From positions 1 to 64,000 of the forward strand of contig JBHGAV010000028.1 of assembly GCA_041946685.1 (NCBI GenBank): a stretch of DNA of 64,000 bases. The letters run 5' to 3'. The first letter of the stretch is position 1, and each line of letters opens with the position of its first letter. This document shows, piece after piece, positions 51,695-63,801 of the stretch. Position numbers and translations under genes: made by a program. The DNA comes from JBHGAV01 sp041946685. Lineage in GTDB: Bacteria > Acidobacteriota > Terriglobia > Bryobacterales > Bryobacteraceae. The notes beneath the pieces were generated by a model, which was given only the letters and a program-made list of their open reading frames with translations, did no database searches and was not told where the DNA came from.

Positions 51695-52892
51695 CTATTC
51701 CCCGACGTCGTCCTTGCCGTCTCCGGCCGTCTTGCCCGTCTTCCGGAATACGAGGTACGCCTGGATGAGCGGATCGATGTCGCCGTCCAGCACCCGGTCC
51801 ACGTCGCCGATGGCCAGCTTGGTCCGATGATCCTTGATCATCCGGTAGGGCGCCAGCACGTAGCTGCGAATCTGGCTGCCGAAGTTGATGTCCAGCTTGC
51901 CCGCTTCGAGCTTGTCGTCCTCGGCCTTCTTCTTCGCCAGCTCGTGTTCGTACAACCGCGCCCGCAACTGCTTCAGCGCGCTGGCCCGGTTCTTGTGCTG
52001 GCTGCGCTCGTTCTGGCACTGCACCACGATGCCCGTCGGCAGGTGGGTCATGCGGATAGCCGAGTCGGTGCGGTTGACGTGCTGCCCGCCCGCGCCGCTG
52101 GAGCGGAACGTGTCCACGCGCAGGTCCTCCGGCCGGATGTCGATCTTGATCTCGTCGTCCACCTGCGGGTAGACGAAAACCGAAGCGAACGAGGTGTGCC
52201 GCCGCGCGTTGGCGTCGAACGGAGAGATCCGCACCAGCCGGTGCACTCCAACCTCGGACTGCAGCAGCCCGTAGACGTTCTCGCCGTTGACCTCGAAGGT
52301 GACCGACTTGATCCCCGCGCCTTCGCCCTCCAGCCGGTCGGTGACGGCGGTTTCGAAACCCTTCCGCTCCGCCCACCGCATGTACATGCGCAACAGCATC
52401 TCCGCCCAGTCCTGGCTCTCCGTGCCCCCCGCGCCAGGATGGATGGTGACGATCGCGCTCAGCGCGTCGTTCTGGCCCGCCAGCAGCATGGATGTCTCCA
52501 TGGCCGCCAGCCGCTCGCGGAGCTTTGCCATCTCGGCTTCGATTTCGCCGAGGACGGGCTCACCCTCGCGGCAGAGTTCAAAGAGCGTCTCCAGGTCCGA
52601 CGCCGCCGAGCGGATGAAGGCGTCGTTGGCGATGGCCTCCTCCAGCCGCTTGCGGTCCTGCATGATCTTCTGGCTCCGCTCGGGCTGATTCCAGAAATCG
52701 GGCGCCGCGATCAGTTTCTCGAGTTCGGCCAGTTGCGACTGTTTTGTGGGGGAGTCAAAGATAGCTCCGCACAGCTTCCGATTGCTGGCGGAGCGGGGCG
52801 TATTGTGCCGGCGGCCTCGTGTATGTGGCCCGCGAACAGCATTTCGGGCTGGTGCTTGCGAACGAATTCCGCCACGGCGTGGCTGCCGGCAT
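51695..52892 (-). CDS. prfB: peptide chain release factor 2 (programmed +1 frameshift)
   Basis: RF2, about 398 residues after recoding. The zero frame starts at ATG 52892 with GGGAGGG upstream and encodes 45 residues ending 'LRQQSEAVRSYL'. It meets a TGA in CTT-TGA-C (52760-52754), preceded by the SD-like GGAG. A +1 shift joins it to 'DSPTKQSQLAELEKL', which continues to the end. The sites aligned with E. coli RF2 are R-x-Y-L-stop-D. The codon-recognition motif 'RISPFDA' and 'SGAGGQHVNRTDSA' (GGQ) are intact. The leader is about 20 residues longer than usual and lies inside the overlapping phosphoesterase gene. Confidence 0.93.
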
Positions 52893-53340
52893 GAGATCCC
52901 TCCCGAACCCGGTCTAGCGGCGTGCCGAACGGGGGGCAGTGGCACACCAGGACCAGCGGCTTCAAGCTCGCGAACCTCTCCAGCCGCTCGCCCATTTCCT
53001 TCTCGGAGTACTCGCCCGGCGTATGGAAGGGCGTCGGGCTGGAGTAGCCCAGCCCCGCAATGTAGTAGCCTCCAGCCTCCAGGCTCTGCTCGTGGAAATG
53101 GTGAAGACCATATTTCCGGCAGAGCGCGGCAGTCGCTTCGGCCGACTCATGGTTTCCCGGGAGTACGTGAACCCGCCCGGCGCGCGCTTTCATGATCTCG
53201 CCGCACCGGTCCAGGCCGCGGCCCCAACTGGTCAGGTCCCCCGCGGCGAAGTAATGATCCGCCTCGATCTCCATCAACTTCTCGAGCGCCGCGTAATCCC
53301 CGTGAATGTCGGAAAAGACCAGGATCTTCATGCAGGCCAT
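52711..53340 (-). CDS. calcineurin-like metallophosphoesterase
   Basis: A 209-residue protein of the YfcE-like class. ATG 53340 (MACMKILVFSDIHGD) has AAGGG before it; ATG 53331 is an alternative. Metal motifs are 'SDIHGD', 'GDLTSWG', 'GNHES' and 'GHIHEAAG'. The last 30 residues ('PAPPAIGSCAELSLTPPQNSRNWPNSRN') replace the usual 'NPGS' ending and overlap the first 180 nt of prfB in another frame. The C terminus therefore looks rebuilt or extended by loss of an original stop. Confidence 0.82.
   Translation of the reverse strand: MACMKILVFSDIHGDYAALEKLMEIEADHYFAAGDLTSWGRGLDRCGEIMKARAGRVHVLPGNHESAEATAALCRKYGLHHFHEQSLEAGGYYIAGLGYSSPTPFHTPGEYSEKEMGERLERFASLKPLVLVCHCPPFGTPLDRVREGSHAGSHAVAEFVRKHQPEMLFAGHIHEAAGTIRPAPPAIGSCAELSLTPPQNSRNWPNSRN
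52754..52760 (-). promoter_or_regulatory. prfB programmed frameshift site CTTTGAC
   Basis: The slippery codon CTT followed by TGA and C, with GGAG four bases upstream, is the autoregulatory recoding site of RF2. When RF2 is scarce, the UGA is read slowly and the ribosome slips +1. The order CGG AGC TAT CTT TGA C parallels E. coli AGG GGG TAT CTT TGA C. Confidence 0.9.
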
Positions 53341-53425
53341 TTTACCCTTGCGGGGGACTATTGATATTGTCCATATATAGACTGTCTTGATGTATGCCTT
53401 GAATGCGAGCATAATGCTCTTGACC

Positions 53426-53785
53426 ATGGCAACCCGCCAACCACAACGCGCCGACCTGCTGCAAGGCACTCTGGATCTTCTGGTCCTGCGGACGCTCGTC
53501 TTCGGTTCGCTCCACGGCTACGGCATCGCCAAGGCGATTCTCCAGTCCTCCAAGGAAGCACTCGATATCGAGTTCGGCTCACTCTATCCGGCCTTGCGCC
53601 GGCTCGAGCTCAAGGGATGGATCGCCTCGAAATGGGAGATCTCCGGCCACAACCGCCGGGCGAAGTTCTACCGGCTTACGCCCTCGGGAAAGAAACAGCT
53701 CGTAAAGGAAGAGTCGAAATGGCGGCAGTTCGCGGCGGCGGTTTCGAGCGTTCTCCACTCCGAGCCGGGAGGCTCGCCATCATGA
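53426..53785 (+). CDS. PadR-family transcriptional regulator
   Basis: A 119-residue winged-helix regulator starting MATRQPQRADLLQGTLDLLVLRTL. The PadR pattern 'LLQGTLDLLVLRTLVFGSLHGYGIAKAI...FGSLYPALRRLELKGWIASKWEIS...RAKFYRLTPSGKKQL' is complete. In acidobacteria this form usually stands directly before a duplicated orphan MacB-like permease. Here the ATGA overlap to that gene is kept, but the permease is decayed. Confidence 0.92.
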   Translation: MATRQPQRADLLQGTLDLLVLRTLVFGSLHGYGIAKAILQSSKEALDIEFGSLYPALRRLELKGWIASKWEISGHNRRAKFYRLTPSGKKQLVKEESKWRQFAAAVSSVLHSEPGGSPS

Positions 53786-54677
53786 CATGGTGGAGCCGCC
53801 TGAAGCACCCGCTCCCTTGGCAACGTGCGCAGGAGGACCGTGAGTCTGGCGCCGAATTAGAGTCGATCGCGGACACGGCAGCAGTCGACGTTGGGTCGGC
53901 TCATGCCGCGCGCTCGGCAATCTAGCGCTGGCCAAAAAGGACGCCCGCGCCGAGTCCCGCTGGGCCTGGCTGGAGAGCGTTGTCTCGGACATACTCTGCG
54001 CGTTGCGTGTATTGCGCCGCGACAAGACATTCACAGCCGTCGCAGGCATCTCTCTGGGGCTGTCGATCGGAGCGAACTCCGCGATCTTCAGTCTGATCGA
54101 CGCGGTGCTGGTACGAACGTTGCCAGTCCACGATCCGGAGAGGCTGGTTGTCTTCTTCAATGGCAATTCTGTCTCGCACTTCACATGGGCACAGTTTAAT
54201 GCCAGGTCTGGTGACTGGATGACAGGTGTCTTTGCCACAGCCAGCGCTGTGTGTCAGGATGTGGACCCCGGCAGGGGTCCGATGCGTGGCTCAGCGGATC
54301 TGGTGACGGGGGGGCTTGATCCCATCGGAAAGACTGTTCAAGTAGTGGCCGACCGGACGATCCTGGAAGTCGTCGGGGTTGTCCGGCATGTACGCCGCGA
54401 TGCCCGCGAGAGGCCGGCCCCATATGTGTACGTCCCAAGCGACTAGGCTGAAGGCAGCATATCTGCGTCTCGTTTCCTGGTGCGCACGGCTGGTTCACCC
54501 AACGCGCTGACGAGTTCGCTGCGTCAAGCCATCAGGCAAGTTGACCCGCGCCTGCTAGTCACAAGGATCGACACCGCTGCCGCTATGATTCTCGTTGGGA
54601 CCGCCTTTGCGGCTACCTGGTTCCCCGCGCGCCGTGCGGCGTCCATCGATCCCATGCTGGCGCTCCGGCAGGAGTGA
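53782..54677 (+). pseudogene. decayed acidobacterial orphan ABC permease (MacB/FtsX-like)
   Basis: The start 'MTWWSRLKHPLPWQRAQEDRESGAELESIAD' is in frame from 53782 and stops at 53925. A frameshift leads into 'LRVLRRDKTFTAVAGISLGLSIGANSAIFSLIDAVLVRTLPVHDPERLVV', the MacB_PCD N-terminal region. This frame runs to a stop at 54446. The C-terminal end 'FAATWFPARRAASIDPMLALRQE' is at 54600-54677. A full protein would be about 800-900 residues, so most of the middle is deleted in addition to one frameshift and one nonsense codon. Confidence 0.85.
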
Positions 54678-54740
54678 CGGCCGGTTGTTCCCGCCTCGGG
54701 GCAGCCCGTGTGGCCGGCCGCATCGTAGTATACTCGCGGG

Positions 54741-56360
54741 ATGCACCGCCAAATCAGCTTTCAGGGTCTTTTACTCCTTGTTTGTGGCGTTGCCTGGGGT
54801 CAGCCGGCTATCCAGGGTTACGCCCGCAACGCCGCCAGCTCCGCCGGCTCCTATCTGCCTAACGCCGGCATCGCTCAAGGTGCGATGTTCATCCTGAAAG
54901 GCACGGGCTTCGGCGCATGCGGCGTCAAATTGCCCGACGCGATTCCGCTCCAGACCACCATGAACGGCACCTCGGTCCGGATCACGGTCGGAGGCGTCAG
55001 CAAGGACGCGTACATGATCCACGTCGTCGCTTGCCGCGGCTCGGGCCTCCCCGACCAGGTTTCCGCCATCGCCCCCTCCGACACGCCCATCGGCACCGGC
55101 ACGGTGACGGTCACCTATAACGGCGCCACCAGCACCGGCGCGCCGATTCAGATCGTGGCCCGCTCCTTCGGTGTATTCACCATGAACATGACCGGAAGCG
55201 GACCGGCTATCGTTCAGAATTTCACGTCGCCGGCCACTTACGTGACGAACAATCTCGATCAGGCGATCCACCCTGGGCAGACCGGCATCATCTGGGGTAC
55301 CGGCCTCGGCGCCCGCCGCTTCAGCGACGCATCGCCTCCGCCGGTGTACGACAACCTGAAGGACATCGTGGAAGTCTGGGTCGGACACGTGCCCGCTACG
55401 GTCACCTACGCCGGGCCTTCGGGTTACCCCGGGGTCGAACAGATCAACTTCAATGCGCCCGACCTGGAGGGCTGCTACCACACCCTTGCCGTGCGTGTCG
55501 GCGGCGTTATTAGTAACCTGACCACTATTTCGGTGACCAGAAGCGGCAACGTGTGCTCGGATCCAAATGGCTACTCCTCCGAGGACCTGAACAGGTTCCT
55601 GACCTCCCCCGCCACCGTCATCGGATCGCTGACAATCAAGCGCGACGCGACCTACGTTCTGGGGACGGGCTCTACCATGGACACGGCCGGCGGGAGCTTC
55701 ATGAGGACATCGTTCTCGCAACTGGCGGCCATGGGCGGCGGCAGCGCTTCGCTCGGCTCGTGCACGATCTTCTACTACGACGGGCCTGTAGACCCCTATG
55801 CGCTCATCCCACCTATGGTGGACGCCGGCCCCTCGCTGACTTTGAACGGCCCCGGAGGCCAGAAGCAGGTGCCGAAGAACTCACTCGGCGCCTATGACGC
55901 GATGCTGGGCTGCAATCCGGCCAATCCCCTCTGCCTCTCGCCGCCCTACCTGGAGCCGGGGACCTATACCTACACCATCCCCGGTGGAGCGGCCGTCGGA
56001 GCCGCCACCGCGACGCTCGCCGTTCCCGCTCCCCCCGTCTGGACGAACCAGACTGCCATTTCGACCGTGAACCGCTCCCAGAACTTGCGGCTGACTTGGA
56101 CCGGCGGTGATTCCACAAGTTGGGTGACCGTCACCGGCACATCGGTGAACGCCCAGCAGGTCGGTGCGTCTTTCGTGTGCCAGGCCCCGGCGGCGCCCGG
56201 CGAATTCACCGTCCCGTCATTTGTGCTCTCGGCGATTCCGGCGAACATGGGCCAGCTTGGCCTCACCGTCAGCCGTCAAGCACGCTTCACCGCCCCCGGC
56301 TGCGACTATTGCGTGTTCACCCACACCGGCGGTGGCTCCGTGATTGTGACGTTCCAGTAG
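54741..56360 (+). CDS. secreted TIGR03437-like protein
   Basis: A 539-residue protein with a signal peptide (MHRQISFQGLLLLVCGVAWGQ). The N-terminal half is the Solibacter-type domain: 'ARNAASSAGSYLPNAGIAQGAMFILKGTGFG', 'GIIWGTGLGARRF', 'GVEQINFNAPDLEGCYHTLAVRVGGVISNL'. The rest is beta-rich, with several cysteines and no recognised domain. The family is expanded in acidobacteria and is assumed to act at the cell surface; its function is unknown. It precedes kgd by 51 bp. Confidence 0.78.
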   Translation: MHRQISFQGLLLLVCGVAWGQPAIQGYARNAASSAGSYLPNAGIAQGAMFILKGTGFGACGVKLPDAIPLQTTMNGTSVRITVGGVSKDAYMIHVVACRGSGLPDQVSAIAPSDTPIGTGTVTVTYNGATSTGAPIQIVARSFGVFTMNMTGSGPAIVQNFTSPATYVTNNLDQAIHPGQTGIIWGTGLGARRFSDASPPPVYDNLKDIVEVWVGHVPATVTYAGPSGYPGVEQINFNAPDLEGCYHTLAVRVGGVISNLTTISVTRSGNVCSDPNGYSSEDLNRFLTSPATVIGSLTIKRDATYVLGTGSTMDTAGGSFMRTSFSQLAAMGGGSASLGSCTIFYYDGPVDPYALIPPMVDAGPSLTLNGPGGQKQVPKNSLGAYDAMLGCNPANPLCLSPPYLEPGTYTYTIPGGAAVGAATATLAVPAPPVWTNQTAISTVNRSQNLRLTWTGGDSTSWVTVTGTSVNAQQVGASFVCQAPAAPGEFTVPSFVLSAIPANMGQLGLTVSRQARFTAPGCDYCVFTHTGGGSVIVTFQ

Positions 56361-56411
56361 CAGACGTCGGGCGGCTCCGGCTTCCGCTATCATGGTCTCA
56401 AAGCCTGCCCC

Positions 56412-59400
56412 ATGTCTGGACAATCCGGCCGTGATTCTGGGATCAATAGCTGGCTCGAGGACGAACTGCGCGAGCGGTTCCGCCACGACCGCCAGGAGAT
56501 AGACCAAGAGTGGAAATCCTTCTTCGAATCCCCCTCCCCCCATCCTCGACCCCTGTCTCCCGAGCCCTCGGACGACGAGGCCATCCCCCTCCGCGGCGCG
56601 GCCGCTCGCATCGTCGACAACATGACCGCCAGCCTGGCCATCCCGGTCGCGACCAGCCAGCGCATCGTCCCGGTCAAGGTCATCGATGAGAACCGGCGCA
56701 TTATCAATCTGCACCGTGGCCTGCTGGGGCTCACCAGGGTTTCCTACACGCATCTGATCACCTGGGGCATCCTTAAGGCCATCGAAGCCTTCCCCGTGCT
56801 CAACTCAGCCTTTGCGGAGAGAGACGGCAGCCCGGTTCGTATCCAGCACAAGCGGATCAACATCGGAATCGCCATCGACCTCGCCGGCAAGGACGGCGCC
56901 CGCAGCCTGGTCGTCCCCAACCTCAAGGACGCCGGCCGCCTGGACTTCGAAGGTTTCCTGGCCGCGTACGATTCGCTCGTCGCCCGTGCGCGCGCCGGCC
57001 GGCTCGCCGTCGAGGATTTCCAGGGCACCACCATCTCCCTGACCAACCCCGGCACCGTCGGCACCGTCGGCTCGGTGCCGCGCCTTATGCCCGGCCAGGG
57101 CGCCATCATAGCCACCGGCGCCATCGACTACCCGGCCGAGTACCGCGGCGCATCCCCCGAGGTCACCGCCATGCTCGGCATCGGCAAGGTAATGATGATC
57201 ACCTGCACCTACGACCACCGGATCATCCAGGGCGCCGAGTCGGGCATGTTCCTGGCCAAGGTGCAGGCGCTGCTTCAGGGCGAGGACGGTTTCTACGATC
57301 GGCTTTTCGCCGACTTGAAGATGCCCCACCGGCCCGTGCGCTGGGAGCCGGACCGGGCTGCTTCCGTGCCGGGCGCCGCCAGGCGCACCGAGGAGATCGC
57401 CAAGGAAGCCGCGGTTCTCCAGCTCATCAACGCCTATCGCGTGCGGGGCCACCTCATCGCGGATCTCGACCCTCTCGGCTCCGAGCCCAGCTACCACCCC
57501 GAGCTTGATCCGGCGACGTACGGTCTCACCATCTGGGACCTGGACCGCCAGTTCATCACCGGCAGCCTGGGAGAAGCCATCGGAGAGGACGCCCCCCAAC
57601 CGTTCGCCACGCTGCGCCAGATCCTGGAGACGCTGCGCCAGACTTACTGCGGCAAGATCGGCTGCGAGTACATGAACATCCAGCACCCGGAGCAGAAGCG
57701 CTGGCTACAGCTACGCATGGAACCCCCCGCCAACAACTGGCCGCTGGAGGCGGAGAGGCGGGTCCGTATTCTCGAAAGACTCATCCACGCCGAAGAGTTC
57801 GAGCACTTCCTGCACGCCCGTTTCGTCGGCCAGAAGCGTTTCTCCCTGGAGGGCTCCGAGACCGCCATCGCCATACTCGATCAACTGCTCGAACGCGCGG
57901 CCGCGGGCGAGGTCGAGGAAGTTGTCATCGGCATGGCGCACCGGGGCCGGTTGAACGTCCTTGCGAATGTAATCGGCAAGCCGCTCGCGCAGATCTTCTC
58001 CGAGTTTGAAGGCGACCCCGACTCGTTGAGCGTCCAGGGCTCGGGCGACGTGAAGTATCACCTCGGCGCAACCGGCATGCATGCCGCCTCTTCCGGACGC
58101 CAGGTTGCCGTTTCGGTCGCCCCCAATCCGAGTCATCTGGAGGCAGTCAATCCGGTCGTCGAGGGCATCGTACGACCCAAGCAGGACCGGCTCCCCGACC
58201 CGGAGCGCAGGCGCGTGATCCCGGTGCTGGTCCACGGGGATGCCGCCTTCGCGGGCCAGGGCGTTGTGGCCGAGACCCTGAACCTGTCCCAACTGGAGGG
58301 TTACCGCACCGGCGGGACCGTACACCTCATCATCAACAACCAGATCGGTTTCACCACCGGCCCCGAAGAGGCCCGCTCCTCGCCCTACTCCACGGACGTC
58401 GCCCGCACCGTGCAGGCGCCTATCTTTCATGTGAACGGCGACGATCCCGAGGCCGCCGTGCGCACGGTCGAGATCGCCTTCGACTACCGCCAGCGGTTCA
58501 ACAAAGATGTCGTCATCGACATGTTCTGCTACCGCCGGCACGGCCACAATGAAGCCGACGATCCCAGCTACACGCAGCCCATCCTCTACCGCAAGATCAA
58601 GGGCCACCCCTCGGTGGCCGCCCTCTACGCCGAGCGGCTCGTCCGCGAACAGGCACTCTCCGCAGAAGAGGTGGAGCGGATGAAGCGCACCGCCCAGGAG
58701 AAGCTCGCCGCCGCGTTTCAGGCCTCGCAGGAACGCGCCGAGCGCTTCGAGCCGCGGGAACTCGTCCCCGTCTCCGGCGACGCTCTGGCTCCGTACTGCC
58801 CCCGCACCGCGGTCGATCCCGCCACGTTGGCTCTTGTCGCGGACAAGTTGACCTCGTTCCCATCTGGCTTTCACCTGCACCCCAAATTGCACGGCTTCGT
58901 CGATCGGCGCCGCGAGAGCTTCCAGGCCGGCGGTCCCATCGACTGGGCGTTCGGCGAGGCCCTGGCCTTCGGCAGCCTGCTTCTGGAAGGAACGCCCGTG
59001 CGCCTGAGCGGGCAGGACAGCAGCCGCGGGACCTTCAGCCAGCGGCACCTGGAGTTCTCCGACTACGAGACCAGCGCCAGCTACCTTCCCTTGCGCCACC
59101 TGTCGGACACGCAGGCCCGCTTCGACGTCTTCGACAGTTCGCTCAGCGAGTACGCCGTCCTGGGATTCGAGTTCGGCTACAGCGTGGCCGACCCTCTGAG
59201 CCTGGTCATCTGGGAGGCCCAGTTCGGAGACTTCGTCAACGGCGCCCAGATCATGATCGACCAGTTCGTATCCTGCGCCGAGTCCAAGTGGGGGCAGCCG
59301 AGCGGCCTGGTGCTGCTGCTTCCTCACGGGTTCGAGGGACAGGGCCCCGAGCACTCCAGCGCTCGGATCGAGCGCTTCCTGACCCTCTGCGCCGGCGGGA

Positions 59401-60005
59401 ATATGCAACTGGTGAACGCCACGACGCCGGCCCAGTACTTCCACGTGCTTCGCCGCCAGATGTGCGGCGGGCCGGACCGCCGGGGTGTGCGCAAGCCCTT
59501 GGTCATCTTCACCCCGAAGAGCTTGCTGCGCCACGCGCAGGCGGTCTCCCGTGTCTCGGAATTCTCCTCGGGCGGCTTCCACGAGTTGCTGGGCGACCCC
59601 TCGGCGGAGCCCCCGCGTGTCTCCAAGGTGCTGTTCTGTTCCGGCAAGATTTACTACGAGCTGGCCGCTGCTCGCGATGAGAGAAAGGCGGGGCAGGCAG
59701 CCATCGTCCGGATTGAGCAACTCTACCCCTTCCCGGAGCAGGACGTGCAGGACATCCTGACGAAGTACCCGCAGGCGAGCGAGGTGGTCTGGGTGCAGGA
59801 GGAGCCGAAGAACATGGGCGCCTGGCGCTTCGTGCGCGAGCAGATCCAGCCCCTGCTGGCCGCGAGCGGCCGCGTGATCGGCTACGCCGGTCGGGCGGAG
59901 AGCGCCAGCCCCGCCACCGGCTCCCACAAACGCCACTTGATCGAACAAGCCGCGGTCATCGACGCCGCCTTCACGCTTCGGCCGTCTCCCCGAGCAGCAC
60001 GTTGA
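56412..60005 (+). CDS. kgd: multifunctional 2-oxoglutarate decarboxylase/dehydrogenase E1-E2
   Basis: A 1197-residue protein of the Kgd/OdhA type. The N-terminal E1-like segment 'WLEDELRERFRHDRQEIDQEWKSFFE' is followed by an E2 succinyltransferase domain (about 60-300, with 'CTYDHRIIQGAESGMFLAKV' containing the catalytic His). A thiamine-diphosphate E1 domain follows from about 330 ('HRGRLNVLANVIGKP', 'GDAAFAGQGVVAETLNLS', 'RRHGHNEADDPSYTQP', 'YPFPEQDVQ'). There is no lipoyl domain, as in mycobacterial and corynebacterial proteins that borrow it from another subunit. It makes succinyl-CoA or succinic semialdehyde from 2-oxoglutarate. Confidence 0.95.
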   Translation: MSGQSGRDSGINSWLEDELRERFRHDRQEIDQEWKSFFESPSPHPRPLSPEPSDDEAIPLRGAAARIVDNMTASLAIPVATSQRIVPVKVIDENRRIINLHRGLLGLTRVSYTHLITWGILKAIEAFPVLNSAFAERDGSPVRIQHKRINIGIAIDLAGKDGARSLVVPNLKDAGRLDFEGFLAAYDSLVARARAGRLAVEDFQGTTISLTNPGTVGTVGSVPRLMPGQGAIIATGAIDYPAEYRGASPEVTAMLGIGKVMMITCTYDHRIIQGAESGMFLAKVQALLQGEDGFYDRLFADLKMPHRPVRWEPDRAASVPGAARRTEEIAKEAAVLQLINAYRVRGHLIADLDPLGSEPSYHPELDPATYGLTIWDLDRQFITGSLGEAIGEDAPQPFATLRQILETLRQTYCGKIGCEYMNIQHPEQKRWLQLRMEPPANNWPLEAERRVRILERLIHAEEFEHFLHARFVGQKRFSLEGSETAIAILDQLLERAAAGEVEEVVIGMAHRGRLNVLANVIGKPLAQIFSEFEGDPDSLSVQGSGDVKYHLGATGMHAASSGRQVAVSVAPNPSHLEAVNPVVEGIVRPKQDRLPDPERRRVIPVLVHGDAAFAGQGVVAETLNLSQLEGYRTGGTVHLIINNQIGFTTGPEEARSSPYSTDVARTVQAPIFHVNGDDPEAAVRTVEIAFDYRQRFNKDVVIDMFCYRRHGHNEADDPSYTQPILYRKIKGHPSVAALYAERLVREQALSAEEVERMKRTAQEKLAAAFQASQERAERFEPRELVPVSGDALAPYCPRTAVDPATLALVADKLTSFPSGFHLHPKLHGFVDRRRESFQAGGPIDWAFGEALAFGSLLLEGTPVRLSGQDSSRGTFSQRHLEFSDYETSASYLPLRHLSDTQARFDVFDSSLSEYAVLGFEFGYSVADPLSLVIWEAQFGDFVNGAQIMIDQFVSCAESKWGQPSGLVLLLPHGFEGQGPEHSSARIERFLTLCAGGNMQLVNATTPAQYFHVLRRQMCGGPDRRGVRKPLVIFTPKSLLRHAQAVSRVSEFSSGGFHELLGDPSAEPPRVSKVLFCSGKIYYELAAARDERKAGQAAIVRIEQLYPFPEQDVQDILTKYPQASEVVWVQEEPKNMGAWRFVREQIQPLLAASGRVIGYAGRAESASPATGSHKRHLIEQAAVIDAAFTLRPSPRAAR

Positions 60006-60115
60006 AGCCAACCTCCCGGGCCGCTCTGGTCGGGTCACCCCGAATCACTGGCACGGGACCGCGACCGACAGGAAACGGCGAAGAGTTGCGCCTGCACCGT
60101 CATGTACAGGGCCTG

Positions 60116-60307
60116 CTAACGGTCTTGATTAATCTCAAACCGCCGCGAGCATTTGCGGCACTCATAGGTGTGGGTGTGTGGTGACACCGTGCCATTCTTG
60201 CGCTTGTATCCAGCCGATTTCATCTCGCTGCGAGGAACATTGCGAAGGCCGCCCTTGCAGCATGGGCAGAACTCCACCTCAGGTTGTGGGCCGGGCACGT
60301 TTGCCAT
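60116..60307 (-). CDS. zinc-ribbon miniprotein
   Basis: A 63-residue protein (MANVPGPQPEVEFCPCCKGGLRN...). Two CxxC pairs, 'FCPCC' and 'ECRKC', separated by about 33 residues, make a zinc ribbon; the basic stretch 'KSAGYKRKNGTVSPHTHTYEC' lies between them. I favour ATG 60307; ATG 60325 is possible. Convergent with kgd and divergent from uvrA. Function unknown. Confidence 0.65.
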   Translation of the reverse strand: MANVPGPQPEVEFCPCCKGGLRNVPRSEMKSAGYKRKNGTVSPHTHTYECRKCSRRFEINQDR

Positions 60308-60387
60308 GGCACAGTATTCTAACACTCGCTTGCGGGCACAAGAAGCGAGTCCTCTCTGACTCCTCCCCTCTGCGAAAATAGTCTCTG

Positions 60388-63198
<2,811 letters not shown>

Positions 63199-63204
63199 GC
63201 AGAC

Positions 63205-63789
63205 ATGGAGAATACCGAAACAACAGCAAGGCGGACATTCCTGAAAGTGTCGGCTGCCTGTACGGGTGCCGTGTGCATTCCGGCAATCGCCGCCGAGACG
63301 CCGAGGATTCTCACCGAGAAGGACCGCATCGACGTCGGGGGCAAGGGAAAGGAAATCATCGACAAGGCCTATCAGCTTGGCCGCGAGTACATGGAGAAGC
63401 ACGGCAACTGCGCTCAGTCCTCTCTGGCCGCCGTTCAGGATAGTGTGCCGTTCGTTCCCAAGGACGAGCTGGTCTTCCTCGCCTCCACCGCGCTGAGCGG
63501 CGGAGCGACCCGCACACGGAATGCAAGCTGCGGCGCTTTCACCGGCTGCGGCCTCGCGATCGGGAGCGTCTGCGGGCGCAGCCGGGCCAGCTACACGGCG
63601 AAAGGCGCGGCCCCCTTGCCGGGAAAGCTGCTGCTTGAGGTCCACGACAAGTTCGTCGCCGCCTGGGGTGACGTCATTTGCACCAACATCCGGACGAAGG
63701 TGGACGGCAAGTGCGCGGAAGTCGTGGGCAAGGCTTCGTCCTGGTGCGCCGAAGCGCTTCTGAAGCAGTTCTCAAATTACAGCGCCTGA
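63205..63789 (+). CDS. Tat-exported C_GCAxxG_C_C-type redox protein
   Basis: A 194-residue protein with a Tat-like leader ('ARRTFLKVSAACTGAVCIPA'). The C_GCAxxG_C_C family pattern is seen as 'NCAQSSLAAVQ' and 'NASCGAFTGCGLAIGSVCG', followed by further cysteines ('VICTNI', 'GKCAEV', 'SSWCAEAL'). Such proteins are often linked with reductases and may bind metal or an iron-sulfur cluster. Function is unknown. It follows uvrA by 6 nt. Confidence 0.83.
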   Translation: MENTETTARRTFLKVSAACTGAVCIPAIAAETPRILTEKDRIDVGGKGKEIIDKAYQLGREYMEKHGNCAQSSLAAVQDSVPFVPKDELVFLASTALSGGATRTRNASCGAFTGCGLAIGSVCGRSRASYTAKGAAPLPGKLLLEVHDKFVAAWGDVICTNIRTKVDGKCAEVVGKASSWCAEALLKQFSNYSA

Positions 63790-63801
63790 GCGCGATTCGA
63801 T

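Noticed and set aside
51695..52945. prfB as a frameshifted pseudogene or as a gene starting near 52945.
   Set aside because: The break is exactly the CTTTGAC recoding site with RF2-like residues on both sides, so it is programmed.
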